Assembly (NCBI RefSeq): GCF_008087625.1
Contig: NZ_CP042997.1
Span: 2,976,001-3,040,000 of the forward strand
DNA length: 64,000 bases
DNA from: Aquisphaera giovannonii
Lineage (GTDB): Bacteria; Planctomycetota; Planctomycetia; Isosphaerales; Isosphaeraceae
Direction: 5' to 3'
The position numbers and the translations under genes are program-made. Within the stretch, counting starts at the first letter, position 1. The number at the start of each line of letters is the position of its first letter. Below, piece by piece: positions 1 through 8,887 of this stretch. A model generated the notes under the pieces. That model had not been told where the DNA came from. It saw nothing but the letters and a program-made list of their open reading frames with translations, and did no database searches.

Positions 1-357
1 CAGGCCCCCAGGGAGCTGGACAGGAACCTCCTCTACCAGGCGATCGTGCAGGGCTCGCTGGACGTCGCGGCGGGCGACTCGACCGACGGCCGGATCGCCG
101 CATTCGACCTCGTCCAGCTCGAGGACGACCGTCGTTACTTCCCCCCCTACGAGGCCGTGCCCCTGGCCCGGGCCAAGACGCTCGAGGAGCACGCCGGGCT
201 ACGCGAGGCATTGAATGCCCTCGCCGGGGCGATCGACGCCCCCGCCATGCGGGGGCTCAACCGTCAGGTCGACGAGCATCGCAAGCGACCCGAGGACGTG
301 GCGCACGCGTTCCTGGTCGAGAGGGGGCTCATCCCCTCGTCGGGCCGCACCGACTGA
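1..357 (+). CDS. Osmoprotectant (glycine betaine-type) ABC transporter substrate-binding domain, 5' truncated
   Basis: The reading frame is open from base 1 to the TGA at 355-357, so the window cuts off the N-terminal part. The visible 118 residues match the C-terminal lobe of the OpuAC/ProX/YehZ substrate-binding family. Visible hallmarks are an LYQAI..GSLDVAAGDSTDGRI block, then LEDDRRYFPPYEAVPLAR, then a closing helical segment with LNRQVDEHRKRPEDVAHAFL. Such domains deliver glycine betaine, choline or related solutes to an ABC importer used in osmotic stress. In many bacteria this domain is fused behind the permease; the cut prevents me from telling. The start and the rest of the operon lie outside the window. 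Confidence 0.82.
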   Translation, partial: QAPRELDRNLLYQAIVQGSLDVAAGDSTDGRIAAFDLVQLEDDRRYFPPYEAVPLARAKTLEEHAGLREALNALAGAIDAPAMRGLNRQVDEHRKRPEDVAHAFLVERGLIPSSGRTD

Positions 358-374
358 CGACGCCCCGAGCCCGA

Positions 375-1766
375 TCAGTGGACCGGCGCCGTCGCCGGCT
401 CCAGCTCCTCGACGCCCCCGCCCTTGCCGAATTGCTCCTCCTTGAACAGGAGCCCGAACACGACCATGCAGAAGATCGTCAGCAGGAACGGCCCCATCCA
501 GATGCCGTGCCAGTTCTCGACCGTGGCTCCGTTCACCGTCTCCGTGAAGTAACGACGTATCGGCCCTGTGAGGACGCTCCCGAGGACGGTCCCCAGGCCA
601 TAGACCACGAAGATGAGGAGGCTCTGGGCGGACGCCTTGATATCCCGGGAGGCGGCGCGGTCGACGTACATCTGGGCGACCACGAAGAAGAAGCCGAAGG
701 CGAAGCCGTGCAGGGCGATCGTCGTGATCATGAGCCAGAACGGGTATCCGAGGGCGGAGAGCCCGAATCGTGCCGCCCAGGCGCCGGCCCCGATGAGCAT
801 GGTGGCCTTGATCCCGAGCCTCGAGACCGCCGCCGGCACGAACAGCATCACCAACGCCTCGGAAATCTGGCCGATCGTCATGTAGGCGCCGGTCTGCGTC
901 GGCGGGACGCCGATCGCCTCGAGGAAGTAATTCTCGCAGGCGAAGTAGAAGGCCAGCATGATGCCCACCAGGCCGGCGACGAGGACGAGGACGGCGAACG
1001 ATCGGTACTCCATCAGCTCCAGGCTCTCGAGCGCGGCCGATTTCTTGTCGACCGGGTCGGTCTCCTTCGCGGGCAGCGGGGGCGTGTGCGGCAGGAACAG
1101 GCAGTACAGCGCGTAGCCGAGGGAGAACGCCCCGGAGAGGCGCAGGCAGTCCCAGTATTTCGGCTCGCCCACGAACGGCAGGGCGAAGATCGGCTTGAGC
1201 AGCGGGACCACGGAGGCCCTCCAGCCCGCGAGGAAGCTCTCGAAGGCGCCGTGAGCCCCGACGAGGTCGAAGAGCGACTGGTAGAAGGAGAGGTTGTTGT
1301 ATTCCAGGTAGCCGGCGAAGAAGAGCCCCGCGGCGATCCATCCGACCGTCCCCCAAAAACGGATCTTCGGGAAGTAATGCTGGTTCTCTTCACCGAGGCT
1401 CCGGAAGGAGATCGAATTGGAGAGCGCCATGGTGGGCATGTAGAGGTTGCAGTACAGGAGAAGGGCGATGAAGATCGGCCAGAAGGTGGTCAGGTACGCG
1501 GCGACGATGAGCAGCAGGCCGCCGAGGAAGTGCGCCACGGCCATCACCCTCTCCGTCGCGAAATAGCGGTCGGCGAGTTGACCGAGCACGAACGGGCCGA
1601 TGATCGCGCCGATCCCGTACACCGTGAAGATCCAGCCGATCTCATTCGCACTCAGGTTCAGGTCATTCTTCCCCAATCGTTGAGCCAGCATGGGCAGCCA
1701 GATGCCCCAGACGAAGTACTGGAGGAACATCATCACCGAGAGCTTGACGCGGGTTGCGAAAGTCAT
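375..1766 (-). CDS. MFS permease, nucleoside:H+ symporter (NupG/XapB)-like
   Basis: A 463-residue integral membrane protein of major facilitator type with about twelve hydrophobic segments. It opens with MTFATRVKLSVMMFLQYFVWG, followed by the loop 2-3 signature GPFVLGQLADRYF (around residues 57-69), which fits the nucleoside:proton symporter branch (NupG, XapB). A conserved SNSISFRSLG block sits after the fourth segment. The probable role is proton-driven uptake of nucleosides or related small molecules across the inner membrane. It lies tail-to-tail with the truncated transporter gene, only 17 bp apart. The hydrophilic C-terminus after the last segment is short. The substrate is inferred from family resemblance only. 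Confidence 0.78.
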   Translation of the reverse strand: MTFATRVKLSVMMFLQYFVWGIWLPMLAQRLGKNDLNLSANEIGWIFTVYGIGAIIGPFVLGQLADRYFATERVMAVAHFLGGLLLIVAAYLTTFWPIFIALLLYCNLYMPTMALSNSISFRSLGEENQHYFPKIRFWGTVGWIAAGLFFAGYLEYNNLSFYQSLFDLVGAHGAFESFLAGWRASVVPLLKPIFALPFVGEPKYWDCLRLSGAFSLGYALYCLFLPHTPPLPAKETDPVDKKSAALESLELMEYRSFAVLVLVAGLVGIMLAFYFACENYFLEAIGVPPTQTGAYMTIGQISEALVMLFVPAAVSRLGIKATMLIGAGAWAARFGLSALGYPFWLMITTIALHGFAFGFFFVVAQMYVDRAASRDIKASAQSLLIFVVYGLGTVLGSVLTGPIRRYFTETVNGATVENWHGIWMGPFLLTIFCMVVFGLLFKEEQFGKGGGVEELEPATAPVH

Positions 1767-1855
1767 CGGGATTCTCGCGAGGGTAGGTCTGGAAGGGCAA
1801 CGGATCGACCGGCGCGGTCGGGGAGCGAGGCGTCCGAGCTGGGCCGCCCACGAAT

Positions 1856-3097
1856 TTAACGTGCGGGCGCCTGGCTCGCCATGGGGTTCCTGGTCGACGA
1901 CGGCGACGTCCCGCCCGTCAGGAGCTGGAGCAGGCGGCCCGCATTAACGGTGCAGGAGTTGATCCGGGCGTGGTGGTGACGCGCGGCCGAGCGGCCGTCA
2001 TCGGAATCGTTCGACACGATCCTAGCCACGGCCTCCAGGAAGCCGTCGGCGTCCTCGGCGACGTCGAAGAGATGGTCGTAGAGCCGGCATTCGGGGATCG
2101 CCGTGGCGACGATGGGCCGACCCGCCCCGAGACCGTCGGCGATCTTCGTCGGAGAGCAAGCCTCGTTGAAGGGATGGGTCGTGAGGTACGGAATCAGGAT
2201 CACGTCGAACGATCGGTAGTAGGCAGGCAACTGGGCCTGCGACCTCCAGCCGATGGCATGAACGTTGGGCCGGGACGCGAATGCGGCCCAATCTCGATAC
2301 CAGGGCTCGGATTCGCGCGGCGGGGGTATCGAGCCCACCACCACGATGCTCGCGTGCGGGAAAGCCTTCGCCAGCCTGTCCATCAGCTTCCAATCCACCC
2401 GCGACTCGATCGACCCCACGTAGCCGAGACGCGGCCGGGGCAGTGCGGCCAGGTCGTCCGGGGCGGCCGCGGGGCGATGGTTCGGCGCCGGGGAGAGGAA
2501 GGCGGAAGGCGTGCCGTGGGGAATGTGGTGGATGCGTCCGGCCAGGCCGGGCCATGCCGAGCGGAGACATCGGGCCCGGTGTGCCGAGACGCAGACGGTC
2601 ACGTCCGCGGCGTGGACGAGGGCGGCCTCCAGCTCGCGGACCCGATCGGCCTGCCGCGGCCAGTACAGGGCGTAGTCGTCCAGGTTGAAGTAGAGGGATC
2701 GCTCCGCGTCGAGCTTGCGGAGGAGGTGCAGATAATGCGGATAGGTGAGGATGAGGCCCCGATGCTCCTCCCGGCGTCCTCGCCAGAAACGACGGACCGC
2801 CCGGGCGATCGGCCGCATCCCCAGGGTCGGGAATCGCTTCATCCAGCCGCTGGGGAGGACCATGTCCTGCGCGATCGACCTCCCCGCCCAGGGGTGCGGC
2901 CGGCAGGAAGGCGACCAGGGTGTGAGGCCCTTCCGCCAACCATTCAAATAATCCATGCACCTCAGGCCGAGGAGGGTGACGTCGTCGACCTCGTGCTCGC
3001 GGAACAGGCTCTCGGTCGTGAACCAGTTGATGTCCGCGACGGCGACCGCCCACGGGCTGGATCGAGCGTCCGAGCACGGCCCCGTGTGCACCGGCAT
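1856..3097 (-). CDS. Glycosyltransferase, GT-B fold (group 1/GT4-like)
   Basis: A 413-residue predicted cytoplasmic glycosyltransferase. The N-terminal half contains a Rossmann-like region ending in IPHGTPSAFL. The C-terminal half starts with RPRLGYVGSIESRVDWKLM and carries the nucleotide-sugar-site block GWRSQAQLPAYYRSFDVILIPY followed by SPTKIADGLGAGRPIVAT, typical of GT-B enzymes in polysaccharide synthesis. The ATG at 3097 is preceded by GGAGGGG at a good distance, which decides the start. Its start lies 10 bp past the stop of the DUF1573 gene on the same strand, so the two are probably co-transcribed. Donor and acceptor are unknown; a role in surface glycan synthesis is inferred. Confidence 0.8.
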   Translation of the reverse strand: MPVHTGPCSDARSSPWAVAVADINWFTTESLFREHEVDDVTLLGLRCMDYLNGWRKGLTPWSPSCRPHPWAGRSIAQDMVLPSGWMKRFPTLGMRPIARAVRRFWRGRREEHRGLILTYPHYLHLLRKLDAERSLYFNLDDYALYWPRQADRVRELEAALVHAADVTVCVSAHRARCLRSAWPGLAGRIHHIPHGTPSAFLSPAPNHRPAAAPDDLAALPRPRLGYVGSIESRVDWKLMDRLAKAFPHASIVVVGSIPPPRESEPWYRDWAAFASRPNVHAIGWRSQAQLPAYYRSFDVILIPYLTTHPFNEACSPTKIADGLGAGRPIVATAIPECRLYDHLFDVAEDADGFLEAVARIVSNDSDDGRSAARHHHARINSCTVNAGRLLQLLTGGTSPSSTRNPMASQAPAR

Positions 3098-3107
3098 TGC
3101 CCCTCCG

Positions 3108-4109
3108 TCAGGGTACGACCGTGGCGAACGTCTTGAGCTTGGCGGCGGGCTCGTCCTTCATGTCGGTCTCGATCGTGAGGACGGAATGGTACGGCCCGGC
3201 CTGTTCGGGAGCCTTGAAGGTCAGCGTGACCTGATGGGCGGGTTTGGCGCCCTCGGCCGATTCGGAGGACTGGAGCCCGCCGTCCTCGGCCGTCATCCTC
3301 GTGATCGAGAACGGCTGGCTCGAGCGGACGAGGACCGTCTTCGTGATCGACTGGCCGGCCTTCACGCCGCCGAAGTTGATGATGGAGGGCGTCACGGCCA
3401 CGGCGCTCTGGACATTGGCGACGACGGAGATCGGGATGGCCGGCATGTTCGGGTCGTTGGTGAGAAGGGTCACCTCGTCCTTGAAGAACCCATTCTCCAC
3501 GTTCGGCTGGAGCGTGGCGGCGAGGGAATACATGGAATAGCCCTCGGCCGAGCGTCCCAGGTCGCGCAGCTCCGCCTTCACCTTGGCGGTCTGGGTCTTC
3601 ATCTTGGTGACCTCCCATCCGGCCACGCTCCCCGCATAGGTGATGGTGAGCGAGGTCGAAGGCATCTTCTCCGACCGCCGGACGGTGCCGAAGTCGAGTT
3701 GGCCCGGGCTCGTCACGATGTCGCCGCGGATGAAGCAGGTCAGGTTGAGCTCCACTTCGACGAAGGAGGGCTTGTCGAAGATCACCGTGAGCCCCGACGG
3801 CTTGTAGCCGAGGAACTTCGAGGTGTCGATCGTGGCCTCGATCGTGGTCTGGGTGCCGGGAGGGACCACCTTCGCGCCGACCTTGACGTCGGTGCAGCCG
3901 CACTTCGTCCGCCAGTCGACGATCCGGATCTCCTGGTCGGTGCGATTCACGAGCGGGAAGGCGTGGCGGATCTGCGAGCCGCGAGCGACCGTGCCGAAGT
4001 CATACGCCCGCTCCGGGAGCGCCGCGTTCACCCACTCCAGGCCCTGGCCGCGCACGACCTGACCGGAAATCGCGACCACCGCGAGCCCGCAGAGCAACAT
4101 TCGCCGCAT
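3108..4109 (-). CDS. DUF1573 domain exported protein
   Basis: A 333-residue exported protein. A signal peptide (MRRMLLCGLAVVAISGQVV) is followed by the DUF1573 signature: YDFGTVARGSQIRHAFPLVN, then WRTKCGCTDVKV and a PPGT.TTIEATIDTSKFLG block. A second copy of the FG..RRSEK pattern near residue 160 and a third FGGVKAGQSITKTV pattern near residue 250 suggest tandem Ig-like (ASH/MSP-type) beta-sandwich units. The ATG at 4109 was chosen over an upstream in-frame start at 4157 because GGAAGGAG precedes it and the signal peptide begins there. A TAGAAT element at 4184-4179 could be the -10 box. The function is unknown; such proteins are abundant in planctomycetes and Bacteroidetes. Confidence 0.82.
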   Translation of the reverse strand: MRRMLLCGLAVVAISGQVVRGQGLEWVNAALPERAYDFGTVARGSQIRHAFPLVNRTDQEIRIVDWRTKCGCTDVKVGAKVVPPGTQTTIEATIDTSKFLGYKPSGLTVIFDKPSFVEVELNLTCFIRGDIVTSPGQLDFGTVRRSEKMPSTSLTITYAGSVAGWEVTKMKTQTAKVKAELRDLGRSAEGYSMYSLAATLQPNVENGFFKDEVTLLTNDPNMPAIPISVVANVQSAVAVTPSIINFGGVKAGQSITKTVLVRSSQPFSITRMTAEDGGLQSSESAEGAKPAHQVTLTFKAPEQAGPYHSVLTIETDMKDEPAAKLKTFATVVP

Positions 4110-4400
4110 CGACCCGACTCCTTCCCTCGCTGTCACATCGGAGCAACGCCGATCCATCCCTTGCCCGCGCGATGGAAGATTCTACCAGGATGGCCGGCGG
4201 CCGGGTAACACTACGGATTCGCCCCCGACTTCGGAGCCGCTGCCTTCGCATGCCGCGGGATCCGGTCCGGGGCGTCGTCCCGATGTGGTCTCCTCGTATG
4301 ATCGACGCGTCACCCGACGGTTTTCGAGGAGAATAGGCTCGCTCGTGGCCGTGCCGTCGCGGACTGACGGCCTTGCGGGTCATTCCGGCGGCGGCGAACG

Positions 4401-4619
4401 TCATGCGGCCGGGTCGGCGGGCTGGGAGGGGGCTTCGGATGGGGGTGCCCGATAGGGAGAGGGCTCCGGATGCGGCGGGAACGGAGAGACCGGAGGCGAG
4501 GGCCTGGGGATGTCCGGGTAGTCAGGCCCCGGCCTGGACGGCCCGTCCGGGACGTCGGGGGTGGGGATGGTCGGTCCGGACGGCTCCGGGATCGAGTCGG
4601 GAGTCGGGTCGGTCGGCAT
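4401..4619 (-). CDS. Small proline-rich protein
   Basis: A 72-residue protein made largely of Pro, Ser, Asp and Gly with no hydrophobic segment, so probably disordered. No known domain is recognisable. The ATG at 4619 has GAGGAGG eight bases upstream, the main reason to believe it is expressed. A weak sigma-54-like element lies upstream at 4673-4686 on the same strand. It could still be a chance open frame in GC-rich DNA. Confidence 0.5.
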   Translation of the reverse strand: MPTDPTPDSIPEPSGPTIPTPDVPDGPSRPGPDYPDIPRPSPPVSPFPPHPEPSPYRAPPSEAPSQPADPAA

Positions 4620-4840
4620 GAGGGTCCTCCTCGGCTGGGGCTCGTCGGACGAAACTCACGCGTCGCTTCAAGGCAATCCGCGGGCCGAGCAGCGATCAAT
4701 CTCCCCGAATCGCGGTCCCCTGGACCGGCGGACGCCCCTCCGATGGACTTGCCGTGTCATGGGCCTGTCTTTAACCTGAAGGCTTGGCGCGGTGGAAACC
4801 GCTCTTCCCCGCAACCGAGGCGAGCGAACGGAGCCCGACC

Positions 4841-7243
4841 ATGGACGTCACATCGAAGCGTCGCCGGCACGGCCGGAAGGCGATTGCCCTCCTGGCGACG
4901 GCCGCCTTCCTCATGCCCGCGCGGGGGGCGTTCGCCCAGGTCCCGGCTCCCAGGGAAGCACCCAGGCTGGCGGAATATTTCGGGTTCCTTCCGCTCGAGA
5001 TCTACAAGCTCGAGCGGCGGATCAGCAATCTGACGGTCCGCGACCTGGACGGCGACAGGGTCGGGGACATCATCGTCGGCAACAACGCCAGGTCGCGGAT
5101 CGACCTGCTCCTGAGCGGCAAGCGACCCGCCGAGGAGGCCGACGGGAAGCCCTTCCGCAAGGAGACGAATGAGCTTGATTTCGACAAGCGGATGAGGGGC
5201 GCGAACATCCCGGTCAACAAGGAAATCGTCAGCCTCGACGTCGGCGACTTCAACGGCGACGGGAAGCCGGACATCGTCTACTACGGCACCCCCGCCGAGG
5301 TGGAAATCCTCTACAACGAGGGCGAGGGGCGCTTCTCCTCCGGCAAGAAGATCGCCACGGGCGAGGCCGTGGAATCCGCGAATGCCCTGGCCGTCGGCGA
5401 CATCGACCGCGACGGGCGGGATGACATCGCCCTGCTCGCGGAGAACGACCTCATCTTCGTCTACCAGACCGGCGCCGGCACGTTCTCGGAACCGGAGCGG
5501 GTGCCGCACACCGGGACCGGCCCGCGGATGCTCAAGCTCGTGGACATGGACGGCAACGGGGCGCTCGACCTGGTCATCCTCGACGGCGGCACGGATCATC
5601 CCGTCCACATCCGGTTCGCCACGGACGAGAAGAAGCTCGGCCCCGAGCAGCGGTTCCAGGTCGAAAGCCCGCGCGCGATCGCGTTCGGTCAGATCGACGG
5701 CGCGGGCGGCCAGGAGCTGCTCACGATCGAGGCGCAGTCCGGGCGCGGCCGCGTCCTGACCCTCGACGACTCCGCGAACGACGAGCAGAACCGCTGGGGC
5801 CGCCTGATCTTCTTCGGACTCCCCCAGGGGAGCGAGCGCGGCCGCTCGATCGCGGTCGGCGACCTGGACGGCGACAAGCGACGCGACGTCGTGGTCACGG
5901 ACCCGGCCAACGCGCAGGTCTGGCTCTATCGCCAGAGCGCCCGCAACGGCCTGAACGCGGGGCAGTCGTTCCCCGGATTGCTCGGCGGCAAGACCGTCCG
6001 CCTCGCCGACCTGGATCGGGACGGCAAGGATGAGGTCTATGTCCTCTCCGAGCAGGAGAAGCAAGTCGGTCGGAGCACGCTGGCGAACGGCCGGATCGGA
6101 TTCCCGGCGCCCCTTCCGGTCGTCGGCGACCCGATCGCCATGGACCTTGCGGACCTGGACGGCGACGGCGTCCCCGAGGTCCTGACGATCACCAAGGCCA
6201 ATGCGGGCAAGGGCGACTCGTTCGAGCTCCGGGCCCTGAAGCGGGAGCCGTCCGGGACGTTCCGGCCTTTCCGATGGGGACAGACCGAGGTGGTGAGCGT
6301 GGCGAGCCCGACCGGTGCGCCGGTGGCCATCCAGGGAATGGACGTCAACGCCGACCGCGTGACCGACCTGATGATCTTCACCGGCTACGGTTCGCCGTCG
6401 CTGCTGATCGGTCGCAAGGACGCCCCGCCGACGCCCTTCACCGGCAGCCTGGGCCCCATGGCATCCGCGACGACCGCCGGACTGACGCTCGGCAACCTGA
6501 ACGGGCCGGCGATCCTGGTCGCGCAGACGACCTTCGCTCGCCGAATCCGGCTCGACGAAAGGGGCCAGTGGGAGATCCCCGAGCAATACAACTCCGGCCG
6601 CAACTCCGCGCAGATCCTGGGGGCCGCGGCGCTGGATGTGGACGGGGACGGCACGAAGGAAGTCGTGCTCTACGACCGGAACAGCAAGTCGCTCCTCTTC
6701 CTCGCCCAGAAGGACGGGGGATATCGACCGGCCGGGACGCTCTCCGTCGGCACGCTCACCTTCGAAGGCCTCCACGTGGCCGACTTCGACGGCGACGGAC
6801 GCGAGGACCTCCTGATCGCCGGTGCCGAGCGCTTCGGCGTCCTCCAGACCGGCCGGCGGGGATTGCGGCTGAAGCCGATCGCGAGCTTCGAGTCCAAGCG
6901 GAATGAAGCGAGGCTGTCGGACCTGGCCGCCGGCGACCTCAACGCCGACGGGGTGCCGGACGTCGTCTTCACCGACGCCGCCGAGGGGATGATCGAGATC
7001 GCCACCTACGCCGGCGAGCCCGCCCTGCTCCCGGCCATCGGCTTCAAGCTCTTCGAGCGGAAGCTTTACCACGCCAACAGCGACGGGGCCGAGCCGCGTG
7101 ACATGACGCTGGGCGACGTGGACGGGGACGGGCGGGCGGACATCGTCCTCATCGCCCATGACCGCATCCTCGTCCTTCGCCAGGACGCGGGGACCGGGAG
7201 CAAGCAGCCGCAGGCCTCGGCGTCCGCCGGGCCCAAGCGTTGA
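4841..7243 (+). CDS. FG-GAP/VCBS repeat secreted protein
   Basis: An 800-residue exported protein. It has an N-terminal signal peptide (basic RRRHGRK, hydrophobic core, cleavage near AFAQ) and then at least twelve calcium-binding type D-x-D/N-x-D-G repeats spaced along the whole chain. Examples are DLDGDRVGDI, DFNGDGKPDI, DIDRDGRDDI, DMDGNGALDL, DLDGDGVPEV and DVDGDGRADI. Such repeats fold into an integrin-like beta-propeller, suggesting an extracellular or periplasmic binding protein. The ATG at 4841 is preferred over an upstream GTG at 4784 because the signal peptide begins there and GGAG precedes it. The regular repeats make the antisense strand open for over 900 codons, which is a composition artefact. 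The ligand is unknown. Confidence 0.85.
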   Translation: MDVTSKRRRHGRKAIALLATAAFLMPARGAFAQVPAPREAPRLAEYFGFLPLEIYKLERRISNLTVRDLDGDRVGDIIVGNNARSRIDLLLSGKRPAEEADGKPFRKETNELDFDKRMRGANIPVNKEIVSLDVGDFNGDGKPDIVYYGTPAEVEILYNEGEGRFSSGKKIATGEAVESANALAVGDIDRDGRDDIALLAENDLIFVYQTGAGTFSEPERVPHTGTGPRMLKLVDMDGNGALDLVILDGGTDHPVHIRFATDEKKLGPEQRFQVESPRAIAFGQIDGAGGQELLTIEAQSGRGRVLTLDDSANDEQNRWGRLIFFGLPQGSERGRSIAVGDLDGDKRRDVVVTDPANAQVWLYRQSARNGLNAGQSFPGLLGGKTVRLADLDRDGKDEVYVLSEQEKQVGRSTLANGRIGFPAPLPVVGDPIAMDLADLDGDGVPEVLTITKANAGKGDSFELRALKREPSGTFRPFRWGQTEVVSVASPTGAPVAIQGMDVNADRVTDLMIFTGYGSPSLLIGRKDAPPTPFTGSLGPMASATTAGLTLGNLNGPAILVAQTTFARRIRLDERGQWEIPEQYNSGRNSAQILGAAALDVDGDGTKEVVLYDRNSKSLLFLAQKDGGYRPAGTLSVGTLTFEGLHVADFDGDGREDLLIAGAERFGVLQTGRRGLRLKPIASFESKRNEARLSDLAAGDLNADGVPDVVFTDAAEGMIEIATYAGEPALLPAIGFKLFERKLYHANSDGAEPRDMTLGDVDGDGRADIVLIAHDRILVLRQDAGTGSKQPQASASAGPKR

Positions 7244-7452
7244 GAGTAGGCAGAAGGTGGGCACATCCCGGGCGTCGTTTCCGTCAAACCCGCTCAAGTC
7301 ACCGGCGGTCGTCGGCCGATTGTGAGGATGATCCCGATCCTCGCGATCGGCACGATCGTCCGAGCTGCGCCTCGGCATCGGCATAACCTCGAACCGAACC
7401 GGATGGAATCCGCCCGGCCCGCAAGGGGCCCGGCGGGGGAGGGAGCCCAGGG

Positions 7453-8820
7453 ATGGGACGCGTCGCAACGGATTCTCCACGCACGGGATACCTCGCCGCG
7501 GCGGCCATGCTCGTCCTGGCGGTCCTCTTCCCGATCGGCCTCATGGTGTTCGATCCCGACTTGATGTTCCGCCGAGGGTGGGAGCAGTACGTCGGGACTG
7601 CCATCTACTTCTGGGCCGTCTTCACGCTCGCCCGGGAGCTCCGCTGGCTCTGGAGCAATGAGCAGGCCTTCGCCGACGCCCCCAGGCTCCTCCAGTACAT
7701 CGGAGGCATGCTTCGGAAGGCTCGAAGGCCGGGATCCGGCGACGCCGAACCGCAGGCGGATCCCGCCGCCCTGCTGGCCGTCGCGATCAACCAGGACGGG
7801 CGGATCCTGCCCGTCCGCGTTCGACGGCTTGTGGGCTATGTCCGCGAGTCCAGCACCCCTTCCGCCACGCAGCTGATGGAGGTGAACCGCGAGACGTCGG
7901 GCCTGGACCAGGAGGAGATGGCCGGGCGGTTCACCCTCACGCGTTACATCCTCTATCTCCTGCCCGTCATCGGGTTCATCGGCACCGTCGAGGGGATCTC
8001 GAAGGCGCTCATGAAGATCAGCGTCGTCCTCCCTCTGGTCAAGGACCTGGACGCGTTCCTGAGCAACCTGACGGGCGTCACCTCCGCGCTCCAGGTTGCC
8101 TTCGACAGCACCCTGCTGGCCCTCTTCCTCAGCGCCGCGCTGATGCTCGTGCAGACGCTCGTCTATCGCAAGTCGGAGAGCCTGCTGGGCAGGGTGGACG
8201 GCTGGGTCGTCGAGCACGTCCTGCCGGGGGTGGGGACGAATGACCCGTTCGCGGACAGGCTGGACGAGGCGATCGGCCCCCACCTCGACCGGCTGCGAAG
8301 CGAGCTGGCGACGATCCTCGCGCCGGCCGCCCAGGCCCTGCGCTCGGAGGCGGAGAAAATCGGCCGGAGCCTCGAGTCGCCGGTGGCCCAGCTCGCCAGC
8401 TCGATGGAGCGTCTCCCGGCGTCGATCGCGGCTTTCCAGCAGGGCGCCGCGTCCATCGGCCGGGTGGGCGACGACCTGAGGTCGCTGGAAGAGCTCGGAG
8501 ACGCCACCCGCCGGAGCGCGGCGTCGCTGTCCAGGATCGAGGCGGCGCTTGCCCAGTCGGACACGTCGGATCCGCAGCTCGAGGAGATCCGCCGCGGGCT
8601 GGACCGTGCGACGCTCGCCATCGAGGGCCTCTCCAGCTCGTGGGCCGCGGCGTACGAGAAGTCCAGCCGGACCACCCAGGATCAGCTCGCGAAGACCCTG
8701 AACAGCCTCAAGGACGCGCTGGAGTTGATCAGCGTGAGCATGGAGCAGGGCAATTCGCTCTACCGGAACATCGTCAAGAAGATGTTCGACGAGAGGGCGG
8801 GCGGCTCCCGGGCGGCCTGA
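7453..8820 (+). CDS. MotA/TolQ/ExbB-type proton channel subunit with long C-terminal helical tail
   Basis: A 455-residue inner-membrane protein. Two hydrophobic segments lie near residues 12-31 and 42-62. After a roughly 100-residue cytoplasmic stretch come the two signature segments: one containing LLPVIGFIGTVEGISKAL (about 175-195), the TolQ/MotA-like glycine motif, and one containing AFDSTLLALFLSAALMLVQT (about 217-238). The last 190 residues are rich in Glu, Arg, Ala, Leu and Ser with heptad-like spacing, predicting a cytoplasmic coiled coil. This family forms proton-driven stator channels with ExbD, TolR or MotB partners. The next gene, 67 bp downstream, encodes a single-pass protein that may be that partner. 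GGAGGGAG precedes the ATG. Confidence 0.8.
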   Translation: MGRVATDSPRTGYLAAAAMLVLAVLFPIGLMVFDPDLMFRRGWEQYVGTAIYFWAVFTLARELRWLWSNEQAFADAPRLLQYIGGMLRKARRPGSGDAEPQADPAALLAVAINQDGRILPVRVRRLVGYVRESSTPSATQLMEVNRETSGLDQEEMAGRFTLTRYILYLLPVIGFIGTVEGISKALMKISVVLPLVKDLDAFLSNLTGVTSALQVAFDSTLLALFLSAALMLVQTLVYRKSESLLGRVDGWVVEHVLPGVGTNDPFADRLDEAIGPHLDRLRSELATILAPAAQALRSEAEKIGRSLESPVAQLASSMERLPASIAAFQQGAASIGRVGDDLRSLEELGDATRRSAASLSRIEAALAQSDTSDPQLEEIRRGLDRATLAIEGLSSSWAAAYEKSSRTTQDQLAKTLNSLKDALELISVSMEQGNSLYRNIVKKMFDERAGGSRAA

Positions 8821-8887
8821 GCGATCCCGGCGAGACTGCGCGGCGGATCGGTCGGGATACGAAACGGGGCGAACCGAGGGCTGAGCG

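Noticed and set aside
4757-7480. A 907-residue open frame antisense to the FG-GAP gene.
   Set aside because: Regular GAC/GGC codons of the aspartate-glycine repeats keep the opposite strand open; it has no domain and the + strand carries a full protein.
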